From Oleiagrimonas sp. C23AA (GTDB lineage: Bacteria > Pseudomonadota > Gammaproteobacteria > Xanthomonadales > Rhodanobacteraceae), in contig NZ_JAARLY010000001.1 of the NCBI RefSeq assembly GCF_011759385.1, positions 186,001-250,000 of the forward strand: DNA of 64,000 bases, read 5' to 3'. Below are positions 9,679-19,561 of the stretch, piece after piece; positions within the stretch are counted from its first letter, which is position 1, and the number at the start of each line of letters is the position of its first letter. The notes under the pieces are model-generated. The model ran no database searches. It saw nothing but the letters and a program-made list of their open reading frames with translations, and was not told the DNA's origin. The position numbers were made by a program, and so were the translations under genes.

Positions 9679-10470
9679 TTAGGAAAGGCTGCGCGTGCGT
9701 CCGCCATCCACGGCCAGACTGGTGCCGTTGACGTAACCGGCGGCCGGCGTGCATAGAAACGCCGCCACCGAGGCCACTTCCTCGGGCTCGGCAAAACGCG
9801 CGGCGGGAACTTGCGCCAGCATGCCGGCCTCGACCTGCTCGCGGCTTTTGCCGCCAGATTCGCTACGTGCCTTGATCAAGCCTTCCAGGCGAGCGGTGCG
9901 AGTGTAGCCGGGCAGCACGTTGTTGACGGTGATGCCGTCGGCGGCCAGTTCGCCGGCCAGGGTCTTGGCCCAGCTGGCCACGGCGGCGCGCACGGTATTG
10001 GACACGCCCAGCCCGGCGATGGGTTCTTTCACCGAGGTCGAGATGATGTTGACGATGCGCCCGTAGCGGGCCGCGCGCATGCCTGGAACCAGCGCCTGCT
10101 GCATCACCTGGGCGGCGATCAGGTGCTGGCGAAAGGCGGCCTCGAAGGCCTCCGGGTCGGCGCTGTGCACGGCACCCGCCGGCGGGCCGCCGGAGTTGCC
10201 GACGAGAATCTGCACCGGGTGGTGCCCGGCCAGGTCGTCGACGCGCTCGGCCAGCACATCGGTATCGAGCATGTCCGCCACCAGGGCGCGATGGGTTTGT
10301 GTCTGGTGCGTGCGTGGCAACACCTGTACCAGCGCGTTCAGGGCATCATGCGAGCGTGCCAGCACGGTGACATCGGCCCCCAGCGCAGCCAGTTCCATGG
10401 CGGTGGCGCGGCCAATACCCTGCGAAGCACCGCAGACCAGTGCGTGTTTATGGCTCAGGTCCAGTTGCAT
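9679..10470 (-). CDS. Atypical short-chain dehydrogenase/reductase lacking the YxxxK pair
   Basis: A 263-residue SDR with an NAD(P)-binding CGASQGIGRA motif and the subfamily signature GNSGGPPAG in place of NNAG. The catalytic Ser region (STS, 144-146) is present. At the usual Tyr and Lys positions the sequence reads S157-NTV-R161, so the catalytic Tyr is absent and Lys is replaced by Arg. The C-terminus GTSLAVDGG is normal. It may use another mechanism, or act as an isomerase/hydratase-like or non-redox enzyme. It is annotated as FabG-like by homology only. The ATG was chosen over a long upstream open frame. It heads the ALDH-carbonic anhydrase-RidA series on the minus strand. Confidence 0.85.
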   Translation of the reverse strand: MQLDLSHKHALVCGASQGIGRATAMELAALGADVTVLARSHDALNALVQVLPRTHQTQTHRALVADMLDTDVLAERVDDLAGHHPVQILVGNSGGPPAGAVHSADPEAFEAAFRQHLIAAQVMQQALVPGMRAARYGRIVNIISTSVKEPIAGLGVSNTVRAAVASWAKTLAGELAADGITVNNVLPGYTRTARLEGLIKARSESGGKSREQVEAGMLAQVPAARFAEPEEVASVAAFLCTPAAGYVNGTSLAVDGGRTRSLS

Positions 10471-10507
10471 GCGGTACTCCTTGGTTCGGGGTTTCGAAAG
10501 GGACAGG

Positions 10508-10828
10508 TCAGCGATGCATCGCGACCTGCAGCGCCAGCGCGCCAATCCAGCATGGCCAGGCCAGTAGCGGCGCGAAGCGCCACATGCGATGCCAGCGGGT
10601 GAGCTCGGCATCTTCGAACATCATCGGTGCCTCCGAGCGCAATACGTGCTGCAGGCGCGCCCAGGTGCGCATGCCACTGGGCTTGCCGCGTTCGGGTTTG
10701 GCCACGATGTTCCATTGCTTGGGATAACGCGTGCGCATCAGCCGGGCAAAGCGGTACTGGGCGTACAGGTGCAGGCCGAAACCGATGGCGCCGGCCAGCA
10801 GCAGCACGATGTAGAGCACGTTCAGCAC
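10508..10828 (-). CDS. Small two-TM membrane protein of unknown function
   Basis: 106 residues with a hydrophobic N-terminal segment (about 3-20), a basic, tryptophan-containing cytoplasmic middle, and a second hydrophobic segment (about 85-101). The layout and size resemble UspB-type universal stress membrane proteins, with a similar ELTRWHRMWRF stretch before TM2, but the sequence match is weak and I do not assign it. The GTG start is supported by GGAAG 8 nt upstream. It lies 37 nt upstream of the SDR gene in the same direction, so it could be cotranscribed. Confidence 0.7.
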   Translation of the reverse strand: MLNVLYIVLLLAGAIGFGLHLYAQYRFARLMRTRYPKQWNIVAKPERGKPSGMRTWARLQHVLRSEAPMMFEDAELTRWHRMWRFAPLLAWPCWIGALALQVAMHR

Positions 10829-10883
10829 GTTCTGTCTTCCACTAGCGATCTAGCCGTCCAGTGTATCCGATGGCAGGCCATGC

Positions 10884-11669
10884 TCACGAGCCATGGCGGC
10901 TGCGTGGCATCACCACCGAACGTAACGTGGAGAACACGCCCTTGCCGGTCGGCTTGGGCTTACCGCAGATGGCGTTCTCCAGCACGCTGCGATAGCGGTC
11001 GGTCAGCTGGCCTATGTAAATGACGCCATTGGGGCCATGCGGGATCTGGAAGCTGCCCTTGGCCGTCATCTGTACCGAATTTTCGGCTGAATACGAGGTT
11101 GGCGACTGTTCCCAGTACGTACTGCCGTTCTGCTGCTGGCCAGAGCTGTAGACCACCAGGTAGCGAGCCATCGGGTCCTGCACGGTAAAGCTGCCGAAAG
11201 CGCCGGAGGTAGCGTCGGTCCAGCCCATGTACTCGCACAGCTGCACATCCTCGGTGCGGATCGGACGGAAGCGCGCATCAAGCGTGACCACGGTGGGTGC
11301 AAACAGATAGCTGGCCTGCAACCAGCGTCCACCTGTCAGCTTGGACTTGAAAACCACCTTGTAGGGCGTCTTCTTGTCGGTCGGCAGTTTCAAGGGCAGG
11401 AAATAGCTGCGGCTGCCGTTGAAGTCGGCCACCGGGTCACCCGGACCGATGCGAAAGCGCTTGAGCTTGGGTGGCAGCGCCTTCTGGAAATCGAAATCGG
11501 CGAAGCTGCCGCAACAGGTGGGTGTCTTGGCCAGCTTCTTCAACACCGCCTGGCGACTCATGTTCGAGTTGCCGTCTTGCTTGGGCGGGGCGAGAGGACT
11601 GCTGGCGCATGCACTCAAGGCTAGCGCCAGCGCCACGGTGATCAGGCGTTTGGATCGATGCAAAGGCAT
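10884..11669 (-). CDS. MalM-like outer-membrane/periplasmic lipoprotein
   Basis: 261 residues with a lipoprotein signal peptide (basic N-terminus, hydrophobic core, lipobox LSAC at about residue 20). The mature region contains CCGSFADFDF, DFNGSRSYFLPLKLP and SYLFAPTVVTLDARFRPIR, a pattern reminiscent of MalM-family maltose-operon periplasmic proteins, whose function is unclear. No mal genes are nearby. It follows asnS by 20 nt in the same direction. The assignment to MalM is tentative; the lipoprotein call is firm. Confidence 0.7.
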   Translation of the reverse strand: MPLHRSKRLITVALALALSACASSPLAPPKQDGNSNMSRQAVLKKLAKTPTCCGSFADFDFQKALPPKLKRFRIGPGDPVADFNGSRSYFLPLKLPTDKKTPYKVVFKSKLTGGRWLQASYLFAPTVVTLDARFRPIRTEDVQLCEYMGWTDATSGAFGSFTVQDPMARYLVVYSSGQQQNGSTYWEQSPTSYSAENSVQMTAKGSFQIPHGPNGVIYIGQLTDRYRSVLENAICGKPKPTGKGVFSTLRSVVMPRSRHGS

Positions 11670-11689
11670 GGTGGCCGGAACGTGGGGAT

Positions 11690-13090
11690 TTAGAACTCGG
11701 CGCTGCCCGCGGCTCGGGGATACGGGATAGCGTCACGGATATTGGCAAGCCCGCACACATAGCACAGTAGGCGCTCAAAGCCCAGACCAAAGCCGGCGTG
11801 CGGCACGCTGCCGTAGCGGCGCAGGTCGCGATACCAGCCATAGGTGGCCGGATCCAGGCCAAACTGGCGCATGCGCCGGTCCAGCACGTCCAGTCGGTCC
11901 TCGCGTTGGGCGCCGCCGATGATTTCACCGATGCCCGGCGCCAGCACGTCCATCGCGGCCACGGTGCGGCCATCGTCGTTCAGGCGCATGTAGAAGGCCT
12001 TGATCGCCTCGGGGTAGTTCATGACCACCACCGGTCGGCCGAAATGCTGCTCAACCAGATAACGCTCGTGCTCGGTCTGCAGGTCCACGCCCCAATCGAC
12101 GGCGTATTCGAACTTCTTGTCGGCGTTCTTGAGGATCTCGATGGCGTCGGTGTATTCCACGCGCTCAAACGGCGCGTCGACGAATGCCTCCAGACGGGTG
12201 ATGGCGTCCGGTTGCACGCGCTGGGCGAAAAACGCCATATCGTCGGCACGCTCTTCCAGCACGGTCCTGAAGATGTGTTTCAGGAAACGCTCGGCCAGGT
12301 CGGCGTTGTCATTGAGGTCGGCGAAGGCGATTTCCGGCTCCACCATCCAGAACTCGGCCAGGTGACGAGGAGTGTTGGAGTTTTCCGCGCGGAAGGTCGG
12401 GCCGAAGGTGTAGACCTTGCTCATGGCCAGGCAGTAGGCTTCGACATTGAGCTGGCCGGACACGGTAAGAAACGCCTCGCGGCCGAAGAAGTCCTTGCTG
12501 AAGTCGACGGCGCCCTTGTCATCACGCGGCAGGTTGGCCAGGTCCAGCGTGGACAGGCGGAACATGTCGCCGGCGCCTTCGGCGTCGGAGGTAGTGATGA
12601 TCGGCGTGTTGATCCAGCTGAAGCCTTCGGCGGTAAGAAAACCATGAATGGCCATCATGATGGTATGGCGCATGCGCGTGACCGCACCGAACAGGTTGGT
12701 GCGCGGGCGCAGATGGGCCACTTCGCGCAGAAACTCCATCGAGTGCGCCTTGGGCTGGATGGGGTAGGTTTCCGGGTCGTCGACCAGGCCCACCACCTCG
12801 ATGTCCGTGGCCTGGATCTCGAATCCCTGGCCCTTGCCCTGCGAGGGCACCAGCGTGCCGGTGGCGATCAGCGAGGCGCCGGCGGTGAGTTTTTTCACCC
12901 CATCCTCGTAGTTGGACAGCGTATTGGCTGCCACCACCTGAATCGGGTCGAAGCAGGAGCCATCGCTCAGATTGACGAACGAGAGGCCGGCCTTGGAATC
13001 GCGCCGCGTACGCACCCAGCCGCGTACCGTGACTTCACTTCCCTCGGGCAAGGAACCACCCAGTGCCTGCTTGACGCTGACCACCGCCAT
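11690..13090 (-). CDS. asnS: Asparaginyl-tRNA synthetase
   Basis: A 466-residue class IIb synthetase charging tRNA-Asn with asparagine in the cytoplasm. An N-terminal OB-fold anticodon-binding domain (about residues 15-105, [12 protein letters not shown] and [11 protein letters not shown]) precedes the catalytic domain, which has motif 2 ([19 protein letters not shown]) and motif 3 ([10 protein letters not shown]). Length and motifs match bacterial AsnRS. It is divergent from the Fe-S carrier gene across a 102-bp region. Confidence 0.97.
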   Translation of the reverse strand: MAVVSVKQALGGSLPEGSEVTVRGWVRTRRDSKAGLSFVNLSDGSCFDPIQVVAANTLSNYEDGVKKLTAGASLIATGTLVPSQGKGQGFEIQATDIEVVGLVDDPETYPIQPKAHSMEFLREVAHLRPRTNLFGAVTRMRHTIMMAIHGFLTAEGFSWINTPIITTSDAEGAGDMFRLSTLDLANLPRDDKGAVDFSKDFFGREAFLTVSGQLNVEAYCLAMSKVYTFGPTFRAENSNTPRHLAEFWMVEPEIAFADLNDNADLAERFLKHIFRTVLEERADDMAFFAQRVQPDAITRLEAFVDAPFERVEYTDAIEILKNADKKFEYAVDWGVDLQTEHERYLVEQHFGRPVVVMNYPEAIKAFYMRLNDDGRTVAAMDVLAPGIGEIIGGAQREDRLDVLDRRMRQFGLDPATYGWYRDLRRYGSVPHAGFGLGFERLLCYVCGLANIRDAIPYPRAAGSAEF

Positions 13091-13192
13091 GAATTGAAAC
13101 TCCGTAAGAGGCGCCGCATATCGACGCGTAGAACCAAACGCTCATGATAATGTACGAGCGCATCTTCCCGCACCCGAGCATGCCGAAAGATT

Positions 13193-13519
13193 ATGTCGAT
13201 CCAGATCACTGAAACCGCCCGCCAGCGTATGCGCGACTTCCTGACCCGGGATGCCGGGGCTGCCGGGGTGCGTTTTGGCGTCAGGCCGACCGGCTGTTCA
13301 GGCTTCGAGTACGTCGTTGAGCTGGCTCGAAGCGTGGACGAGGCCGATCAGGTCATGGAAGTGGACGGTGTACGCCTGATTGTCGACGCCAAGAGCCTGC
13401 CGCTGGTCGACGGCACTGTCATCGATTTCCAGCGCAAGGGGCTCAACACCACCTTCGTGTTCGAAAACCCCAATGCCACCGGCGAGTGTGGCTGCGGCGA
13501 GAGCTTCACCACGCACTAG
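13193..13519 (+). CDS. A-type iron-sulfur cluster carrier (IscA/SufA/ErpA family)
   Basis: A 108-residue HesB-like protein with the three conserved cysteines, Cys35 (GCSGFEY) and Cys99/Cys101 (ECGCGESF), used to carry and deliver Fe-S clusters to apo-proteins. The terminal CGCGESF resembles IscA/SufA more than ErpA (CGCGSSF). It is solitary, not in an isc or suf operon, which is common for the single A-type carrier of xanthomonads. The ATG start follows a weak ribosome site (GAAAGATT). It is convergent with hutI, whose stop is 20 nt away. Confidence 0.93.
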   Translation: MSIQITETARQRMRDFLTRDAGAAGVRFGVRPTGCSGFEYVVELARSVDEADQVMEVDGVRLIVDAKSLPLVDGTVIDFQRKGLNTTFVFENPNATGECGCGESFTTH

Positions 13520-13539
13520 ATAACGGCGCTGGACCGACC

Positions 13540-14775
13540 TCAGTTGGCCTTGAACAACGGCCGGCCGGCGGCATAGCTTGCCTTTAGCAGCGGCCCGCCG
13601 ATCCAGTAGCACAGCTCAGCCGGCGCGCTCGCCTGCCAGATCGCAAGGTCGGCGCGCTGGCCCACGGCGAGTGTGCCGCGGTCCTTGAGACCCAGTGCCC
13701 TGGCGCCGTGCACGGTAACGCCGCGCAGCGCTTCTTCCGGTGTCAGTCGAAACAGCGTGCAGGCCATATTGGCGCTCAGGCGCAGCGACAGCAGCGGCGA
13801 GGTGCCGGGGTTGAGATCGGTCGCCACCGCCATCGCCACGCCGTGCTCGCGCAGCGCCTGGATGGGTGGCAATTTGGTGTCGCGCAGTGCATAAAAGGCG
13901 CCAGGCAGCAGCACGGCGACGGTGCCGGCCTCGGCCATGGCGCGGATGCCCGAGGCCGACAGATGTTCGAGGTGATCGGCGGACAAGCCGCCAAACTCGG
14001 CCACCAGCGCCGCGCCGTCCAGATCGGACAGCTGCTCGGCGTGCAGCTTTACCGGCAACTCCAGGCGGTGGGCCACCTCGAATACGTGCCGGGTTTCCTC
14101 GCGCGTGAAGCCGATGCCTTCGCAGAACGCATCCACGGCGTCGATCAGGCCTTCCTCGGCCAGTGTCGGCAGCATTTGCCCGCAGACGGCGTCGACGTAA
14201 CCGGTGCGGTCGTCGGAAAATTCCGGGGGCAGTGCGTGCAGCCCCAGGAAACTGGTGCGCACATCAATGCCCAGTATCTGCCCGATACGGCGCGCCGTGC
14301 GCAGCATGCGGCGCTCGCTGGCAAGATCAAGCCCGTAACCGGACTTGATTTCCAGCGTGGTCACGCCATCGGCGACAAGCGCGCGGGCGCGCGGCAGCGA
14401 CTGCGCCAGCAGGGCGTCTTCGTCGGCGGCGCGGGTGTCGCGGACGGTGGAAACAATGCCGCCACCGGCGCGGGCAATGTCCTGATAGCTGACCCCTTCC
14501 AGCCGCATTTCGAATTCGCGGTCACGCCGGCCGCCGAACACCAGATGCGTATGGCAGTCGACCAGGCCGGGGGTGACCAGCGCGCCATCGAGCGCGCGCA
14601 CGTTTTCGGCTAGCGCCTCGGCCGGGCCGGGCAGGTCGGTCATGGCGCCGACCCAGGCAATCGCGCCATCCTTGCAGGCCAGCGCCGCGTGCTCGCGCAG
14701 GCCGTAGCCGTGGCTTGTGTCAAAGCAGGCCAGCGTGGCGTCGGTCAGCAGCAGATCCCATTGCGGTGCAGTCAT
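13540..14775 (-). CDS. hutI: Imidazolonepropionase
   Basis: A 411-residue metal-dependent amidohydrolase that opens 4-imidazolone-5-propionate to N-formimino-L-glutamate, the third step of histidine degradation. Metal ligands are visible as [18 protein letters not shown] and ATDLNPGTS, and the family segment [12 protein letters not shown] is intact. The ATG start (MTAPQWDLL) gives the standard N-terminus. Of the hut genes, hutF (18.2 kb) and hutU (39.4 kb) are elsewhere in the window; hutH and hutG are not seen. A terminator lies between this gene and the upstream clc gene, so it has its own promoter. Confidence 0.96.
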   Translation of the reverse strand: MTAPQWDLLLTDATLACFDTSHGYGLREHAALACKDGAIAWVGAMTDLPGPAEALAENVRALDGALVTPGLVDCHTHLVFGGRRDREFEMRLEGVSYQDIARAGGGIVSTVRDTRAADEDALLAQSLPRARALVADGVTTLEIKSGYGLDLASERRMLRTARRIGQILGIDVRTSFLGLHALPPEFSDDRTGYVDAVCGQMLPTLAEEGLIDAVDAFCEGIGFTREETRHVFEVAHRLELPVKLHAEQLSDLDGAALVAEFGGLSADHLEHLSASGIRAMAEAGTVAVLLPGAFYALRDTKLPPIQALREHGVAMAVATDLNPGTSPLLSLRLSANMACTLFRLTPEEALRGVTVHGARALGLKDRGTLAVGQRADLAIWQASAPAELCYWIGGPLLKASYAAGRPLFKAN

Positions 14776-14856
14776 GGTGTCCCCGGGCGGCAGGTGGTGG
14801 CCGGCCATGGTAGGCGCCTGCGTGCCCCGGGCGCCAGTTGGCGGCAGTCCAAAAAA

Positions 14857-14885
14857 GCGAACGCCCCGGCGGGCGGGGCGTTCGC
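14857..14885 (-). terminator. Intrinsic terminator of the ClC gene
   Basis: A 12-bp perfect GC-rich stem (GCGAACGCCCCG with CGGGGCGTTCGC), 5-nt loop, followed on the minus strand by TTTTTT. It separates the clc gene from hutI downstream. Confidence 0.9.
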
Positions 14886-14897
14886 GATGGATCGGAA

Positions 14898-16496
14898 TTA
14901 GTGCTCGCGCGGCGGTGGTGCCGGCGGTTGCTCATCGCCCGGAGTGGGTGGCTCGGGCGTCGGCGGCGCCGGTTCGGCCGACGGATTTTCACCTTCCGCC
15001 TGCTGCTTGCGCACACCATCTTCAGCGGCATCGTCGGCGGCCTCCTGTTCGCTGGGCGCGGACGGCTCGTCGAAGGCGCTGGTATCGCGGGCATTCTTCA
15101 GTGCCTCGGCCTCGGCCTTGGCCTTTTCGGCGGCTTCGGCTTGCGCGGCCTGCTGGCGTTCGAAGTCCTGCACCATGCGCTCGGCAAAGTCCTTGTATAC
15201 CGGCGTCGGGCTGAACAGCGAGGCGGCGGCGCGGGCAATCAGGCAGGCGGCCATGATCGGGATCACCATGTCCTGATTGTCGGTCAGCTCCATGGCAATC
15301 ACCGCCGAAGTCAGCGGCGCGCCGGTCACGCCGGAAAGGTACGCGCTCATGCCCAGCAGCACGATGGCCGCTTCTGGGGTGCCCGGCAGGAAGTGGGCGA
15401 TGTTGTGGCCCAGGCCGGCGCCCACGGCCAGTGCCGGAGAGAAGATGCCGCCCGGAATGCCGGCCCAGTACGAGACCACGTTGGCGAACAGCTTGATGAT
15501 GCCAAAGCTTTGTCCCGGAGTGACAGCCGCCTCCTGTACGAAGGCGCGGGCCTGATCGTAACCGGTGCCGTAGATGCTGTTGTGCGAGATCACGCCCAGC
15601 ACGGCCAGGGTCAGGCCGCAGAAGGCCGCAAAAAGTACCGGTGCACGGGCACGGATACGGCCGATATAAGCCAGTGGACCGCGTCGGCTGAGCAAAATGA
15701 GGCGCGCGAAGATGCCGCCCAGCAGGCCGCCAACGAGACCGGTGGCCAGCACCGCGACCCATGCCTGCTGCAGAGGCAGGCTGGCCTGCACTTCGCCGAA
15801 GTAGGAGTAGTTGCCCATGATGCCCAGCGACACCACACCGCCGACGATCACGGCGGTCAGCAGCAGACCGGAGAAGCGGTGTTCGAAGGCGCCGGCCAGC
15901 TCCTCAATGGCGAACACCACGCCGGCCAGCGGGGTGTTGAAGGCGGCGGCGATGCCGGCCGCGCCTCCGGCCAGAATGAAGCGCGAGGCGGCCTTGGGAT
16001 CGGTAAAGCCAAAACGCCGGCCCAGGCTGTAGAACAGGCCCGCGCCCACGTGCACGGTCGGGCCTTCGCGGCCGATCGAAGCACCCACCGCCAGCGCGAT
16101 CAGCGTCAGCAGCATCTTGCAGGCGGCAATCGGCAGCGCCAGCATGCGCTGACGGAAACCTTCATTGGCGATGTGCAGGGTGCCGATGACCTGCGGAATA
16201 CCTGAACCACGCGTGGCGCGCAGGCGGCCCTCGGTGACCCATGCCAGCAGACCGAAAACCACCGGGGTGAGGATCAACGGAATCCAGATGCCATAGCCCA
16301 GAATGATCTGGAACAGGTGAAACGACCAGTCACTGGCCTTGGCAAAAACGATGGCCGCCAGCGCCACCAGCACCGCGCCTGTCCATAGTGCAATCCGTCG
16401 TCGCCAGTGATGCGGGGCGAAGAACTCATGGCCCAGCAGTGCCTGCAGACGTGGATTGGTGGACTTTTGCGATGAAGGTGAAGAGGGCTCTGACAT
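14898..16496 (-). CDS. ClC-family chloride channel/H+-Cl- exchanger
   Basis: A 532-residue multi-span membrane protein. The three selectivity-filter motifs are present: [15 protein letters not shown] (gating Glu) and [13 protein letters not shown], plus [14 protein letters not shown]. The internal FAIEEL motif keeps the second Glu corresponding to the proton-pathway glutamate of E. coli ClcA, so coupled exchange is likelier than a pure channel. The last roughly 90 residues form a long Ala/Glu/Pro-rich hydrophilic tail (coiled segment followed by PAPPTPEPP-type repeats) that E. coli ClcA lacks. No CBS domains are seen. Its own terminator follows. Confidence 0.93.
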   Translation of the reverse strand: MSEPSSPSSQKSTNPRLQALLGHEFFAPHHWRRRIALWTGAVLVALAAIVFAKASDWSFHLFQIILGYGIWIPLILTPVVFGLLAWVTEGRLRATRGSGIPQVIGTLHIANEGFRQRMLALPIAACKMLLTLIALAVGASIGREGPTVHVGAGLFYSLGRRFGFTDPKAASRFILAGGAAGIAAAFNTPLAGVVFAIEELAGAFEHRFSGLLLTAVIVGGVVSLGIMGNYSYFGEVQASLPLQQAWVAVLATGLVGGLLGGIFARLILLSRRGPLAYIGRIRARAPVLFAAFCGLTLAVLGVISHNSIYGTGYDQARAFVQEAAVTPGQSFGIIKLFANVVSYWAGIPGGIFSPALAVGAGLGHNIAHFLPGTPEAAIVLLGMSAYLSGVTGAPLTSAVIAMELTDNQDMVIPIMAACLIARAAASLFSPTPVYKDFAERMVQDFERQQAAQAEAAEKAKAEAEALKNARDTSAFDEPSAPSEQEAADDAAEDGVRKQQAEGENPSAEPAPPTPEPPTPGDEQPPAPPPREH

Positions 16497-16541
16497 CCCC
16501 CCATTATGGCAGATTCAGCTGAATGATGCCGGGCTGAACGC

Positions 16542-18107
16542 TCAGCCCGGCCGGCGACGCCAGCGCATCTCGTACAGATCGAAGCGTCGGTCCTTGAGGT
16601 TCTGCACGGTGCCGTTGTTGCGCGAACGGGCCAGGCTTTCCAGACTGAGATCGGCAAACAGCACCGTTTCGATGTTCGGCGTGGAATCGGCGGCGATGCC
16701 GTCACGCGCGAACGGGAAGTCGCACGGTGTCAGGATGCAGCTCTGACCGTACTGGATGTCGAAATTGTTTACCCCGGGGAGGTTGCCGACGTTGCCCGAC
16801 ATGACCACGTAGCACTGGTTTTCGATGGCCCGTGCCTGACAGCTGTAGCGCACGCGCAGATAACCTTCGCGCACGTCGGTACAGAATGGCGTGAACAGGA
16901 TCAGCGCGCCCTGGTCGGTGAGGTGGCGGGCTACTTCGGGAAATTCCGAGTCGTAGCAGATCATCACGCCGATGGGGCCGCAATCGGTCTGGATCATGGT
17001 GGCGCTGTCGCCGCCAGTAATGTTCCAGACATTGCGTTCGCTGGGCGTGGGGTGCAGCTTTTCCTGCTCGTGGATGGCGCCATCTCGCAGACAGACGTAG
17101 CACACATTGTGAATGTCGCCATCGTCCATCAGCGTCGGGTGCGAGCCGCCGATGATGTTGATGTTGTAGCGCACGGCCAGACGGCTGAACAGCTCCTTGA
17201 CCTGCGGCGTCCATTCGCTGAGCTTGCGGATGGTCTGCACCGGTGGCAGTTCCTCGTTCTCGATCGACAGCAGCTGCAGCGTGATCAGTTCGGGGAAGGT
17301 GACAAAGTCCGCGTTGTAGTCGGCGGCAATGTCGGTGAAGTATTCCACCTGACGGGCAAACTCATCGAACGAGGTGATACGTCGTTGCTGATATTGCACC
17401 GAGGCCAGGCGCACGTTGTTCGGCAGCGGCGGGCCACCGGAGACGTGCGGCACGTCCGGATGGTCGTGCAGTGAGGGATTGCGCCATACCAGGTGCGTGG
17501 CAAAGCCCAGCGACTCATGGTCGGAGGGGACGTATTCGGGCAGCAGGCCGATCACCTCAAAGCCATTGCGCAGCTGGAAGCTCAGGGTCTGATCGCGCAG
17601 TTTGCCTTCGACCACGGCCTGCACGTAATCCTGCGCGTTCTTGTACTTGGCGCGGCGCTTGGCCAGGCCCGGCAGACGTCCGCCGAACACGATGCCGCGC
17701 AGCTTCAGCTCCGTGCACAGGCGCTTGCGCGCCGAATACAGCCGCTGGCCGATGCGCATGCCGCGGTAGGCCGGATCGACCACCACTTCCATGCCGTACA
17801 GCCAGTCGCCCTGTGGGTCATGACGCGAGCCAAAGCCGCCGCCGGTGATCTGCGTCCAGGTGTGCGGCGACAGTGCGGCCGATTCGTCGATGCGGAAGGT
17901 GGCGCAGTAGCCGACGATCCTGCCTTCGTACTCGGCGACGAACTGGCCCTGCGCGAAGTGCGCCTGCTGGCCGCGCAGCATTTCGGCCGAGTGGCCCCAT
18001 TCCTTGCTGTAGACGCCGGCGGTCAGCTCGACCAGTTGCGGGACATCGGTGAGTTGCGCCTGGCGCACCACCAGCTTTGCGGGATGACTGCTTTTGCTAT
18101 TGGCCAT
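16542..18107 (-). CDS. GNAT acetyltransferase-carbon-nitrogen hydrolase fusion
   Basis: A 521-residue two-domain protein. Residues about 12-215 form a GNAT N-acetyltransferase domain with VVDPAYRGMRIGQRLYSARK as the acetyl-CoA loop. Residues about 230-510 form a nitrilase-type hydrolase with the Glu-Lys-Cys triad visible in TFPELI, EQEKLHPT and MICYDSEFPE. Fusions of this order are known as bifunctional GNAT/carbon-nitrogen hydrolase proteins, but the substrate is not established; an amide whose amine is acetylated or released is plausible. The ATG follows a long frame-open extension with no family resemblance. It is divergent from hutF across 103 bp. Confidence 0.9.
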   Translation of the reverse strand: MANSKSSHPAKLVVRQAQLTDVPQLVELTAGVYSKEWGHSAEMLRGQQAHFAQGQFVAEYEGRIVGYCATFRIDESAALSPHTWTQITGGGFGSRHDPQGDWLYGMEVVVDPAYRGMRIGQRLYSARKRLCTELKLRGIVFGGRLPGLAKRRAKYKNAQDYVQAVVEGKLRDQTLSFQLRNGFEVIGLLPEYVPSDHESLGFATHLVWRNPSLHDHPDVPHVSGGPPLPNNVRLASVQYQQRRITSFDEFARQVEYFTDIAADYNADFVTFPELITLQLLSIENEELPPVQTIRKLSEWTPQVKELFSRLAVRYNINIIGGSHPTLMDDGDIHNVCYVCLRDGAIHEQEKLHPTPSERNVWNITGGDSATMIQTDCGPIGVMICYDSEFPEVARHLTDQGALILFTPFCTDVREGYLRVRYSCQARAIENQCYVVMSGNVGNLPGVNNFDIQYGQSCILTPCDFPFARDGIAADSTPNIETVLFADLSLESLARSRNNGTVQNLKDRRFDLYEMRWRRRPG

Positions 18108-18210
18108 GCACCCAAGTATGCCCGGCCCGCGTGGATTTCCGGTGCACTGTGCGGGCGCTTGTTCAGCTTCCGGTTGCCCAGTGCCGGGGCCGTGGGCATG
18201 CTTGGCGGTC

Positions 18211-19554
18211 ATGACTACGCGCAATCAAACCCGTCATTTAAATCCGACGCTGTGCATGGCCGGCGGCTTGCTGCATGCGGCCGACCAGGCGCCCGCGGAT
18301 GCCGTCGCTTGGCCACCGCCGGGGCGACACATCCTGCCGGGCATGGCGAACCTGCACTCGCATGCCTTTCAGCGTGCCATGGCCGGCCTGGCTGAGCGTC
18401 GGGGCGAGGGCGATGACAGCTTCTGGACCTGGCGCCAGACCATGTACGGCTTTGCCGCACGGCTGTCGCCGGACGACCTGAAGGCCATTGCCGCGCAGCT
18501 GTATGTGGAAATGCTGCGCGCCGGCTACACGCAGGTCTGTGAATTTCATTACCTGCATCATCAACCCGACGGCTCGGCTTACGCCACGCCCGAGGCGATG
18601 TCGCTGGCGCTGGTCGAGGCGGCCGAGGAAGCCGGCATCGGCCTGACGCTGTTGCCGGTGCTGTACATGACCGGTGGCTTTGACGAGCGTCCGCTGGCCG
18701 AACACCAGCGCCGCTTCGGGCACAGCGTGGAGGCTTACGCGCGTCTGCATCAGCGTCTGCGCGCCCTGAATGCCTCGCAGCTTACCGTCGGCATGGCGAT
18801 CCATTCCCTGCGCGCCGTGCCGCAGGCGCCGCTGGCCGAGGTGCTGGCCGATGCCGAGCTCTCGTCCGGGCCCATCCATATCCACATTGCCGAACAGGCC
18901 GCCGAGGTGGATGACTGCATCGCACAGCGCGGCGCGCGGCCGGTGCGCTGGTTGCTGGACCACGCGCCGGTGGATGCGCGCTGGTGTCTGGTGCATGCCA
19001 CGCACATGGATGCAGGCGAGACGCGCGATCTGGCGCACAGCGGCGCCGTCGCGGGCCTTTGTCCGAGCACCGAGGCCAATCTGGGCGATGGCTTGTTCCC
19101 GCTGGCCGATTATCTGGATGCCGGCGGTCGCTTCGGTATCGGCTCCGATTCCAACAGCTCTATTTCGCTGGTCGAGGAACTGCGCTGGCTGGAATACGGG
19201 CAGCGGCTACGGGCGCGTCAGCGCAACGTGGCCGCGCGCAAGGCCTACGCGCATGTGGGGGCGGAGTTGTTCGCGCATGCCTTGCAGGGTGGGGCGCAGG
19301 CGGCCGGTATCGATATGGGGCGCCTGGCTCCGGGCGCGCGCGCCGACGCGCTGGTGCTGGACGAAGATTCGCCCTGGCTGGCCGCGCGCGAGGGGCGTGT
19401 GTTGCTGGACAGCCTGGTGTTTGCCGGCAACGATCCGCTGGTGCGCGATGTGATGGTGGCCGGGCGCTGGCAGGTGCGCGATTTCCAGCACCGCGACCAG
19501 GCCCGGATTGCCGCGCGCTACCGCCAGACCGTGCAGCGTCTGGCGCGCAGCTAG
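18211..19554 (+). CDS. hutF: Formimidoylglutamate deiminase
   Basis: A 447-residue amidohydrolase matching Pseudomonas HutF throughout: LPGMANLHSHAFQRAMAGL with the HxH metal site, FHYLHH, HIHIAEQAAEVDDC, LCPSTEANLGDG and GIGSDSNSSIS. It converts N-formimino-L-glutamate to N-formyl-L-glutamate and ammonia, marking the five-step histidine pathway that needs HutG (not in the window). The N-terminal strand region before LPGM is about 44 residues, normal for the family. The upstream frame is open to 18094, but the ATG used here gives the best family fit. It is convergent with the next lipoprotein gene, with 7 nt between stops. Confidence 0.95.
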   Translation: MTTRNQTRHLNPTLCMAGGLLHAADQAPADAVAWPPPGRHILPGMANLHSHAFQRAMAGLAERRGEGDDSFWTWRQTMYGFAARLSPDDLKAIAAQLYVEMLRAGYTQVCEFHYLHHQPDGSAYATPEAMSLALVEAAEEAGIGLTLLPVLYMTGGFDERPLAEHQRRFGHSVEAYARLHQRLRALNASQLTVGMAIHSLRAVPQAPLAEVLADAELSSGPIHIHIAEQAAEVDDCIAQRGARPVRWLLDHAPVDARWCLVHATHMDAGETRDLAHSGAVAGLCPSTEANLGDGLFPLADYLDAGGRFGIGSDSNSSISLVEELRWLEYGQRLRARQRNVAARKAYAHVGAELFAHALQGGAQAAGIDMGRLAPGARADALVLDEDSPWLAAREGRVLLDSLVFAGNDPLVRDVMVAGRWQVRDFQHRDQARIAARYRQTVQRLARS

Positions 19555-19561
19555 ACGCGCC

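Noticed and set aside
11798-13147. 449-codon open frame opposite asnS
   Set aside because: asnS has every synthetase motif; the antisense protein has no recognisable domain.
14838-16205. 455-codon open frame opposite the ClC gene
   Set aside because: The ClC selectivity motifs on the minus strand are complete, and the frame would begin inside the terminator hairpin.
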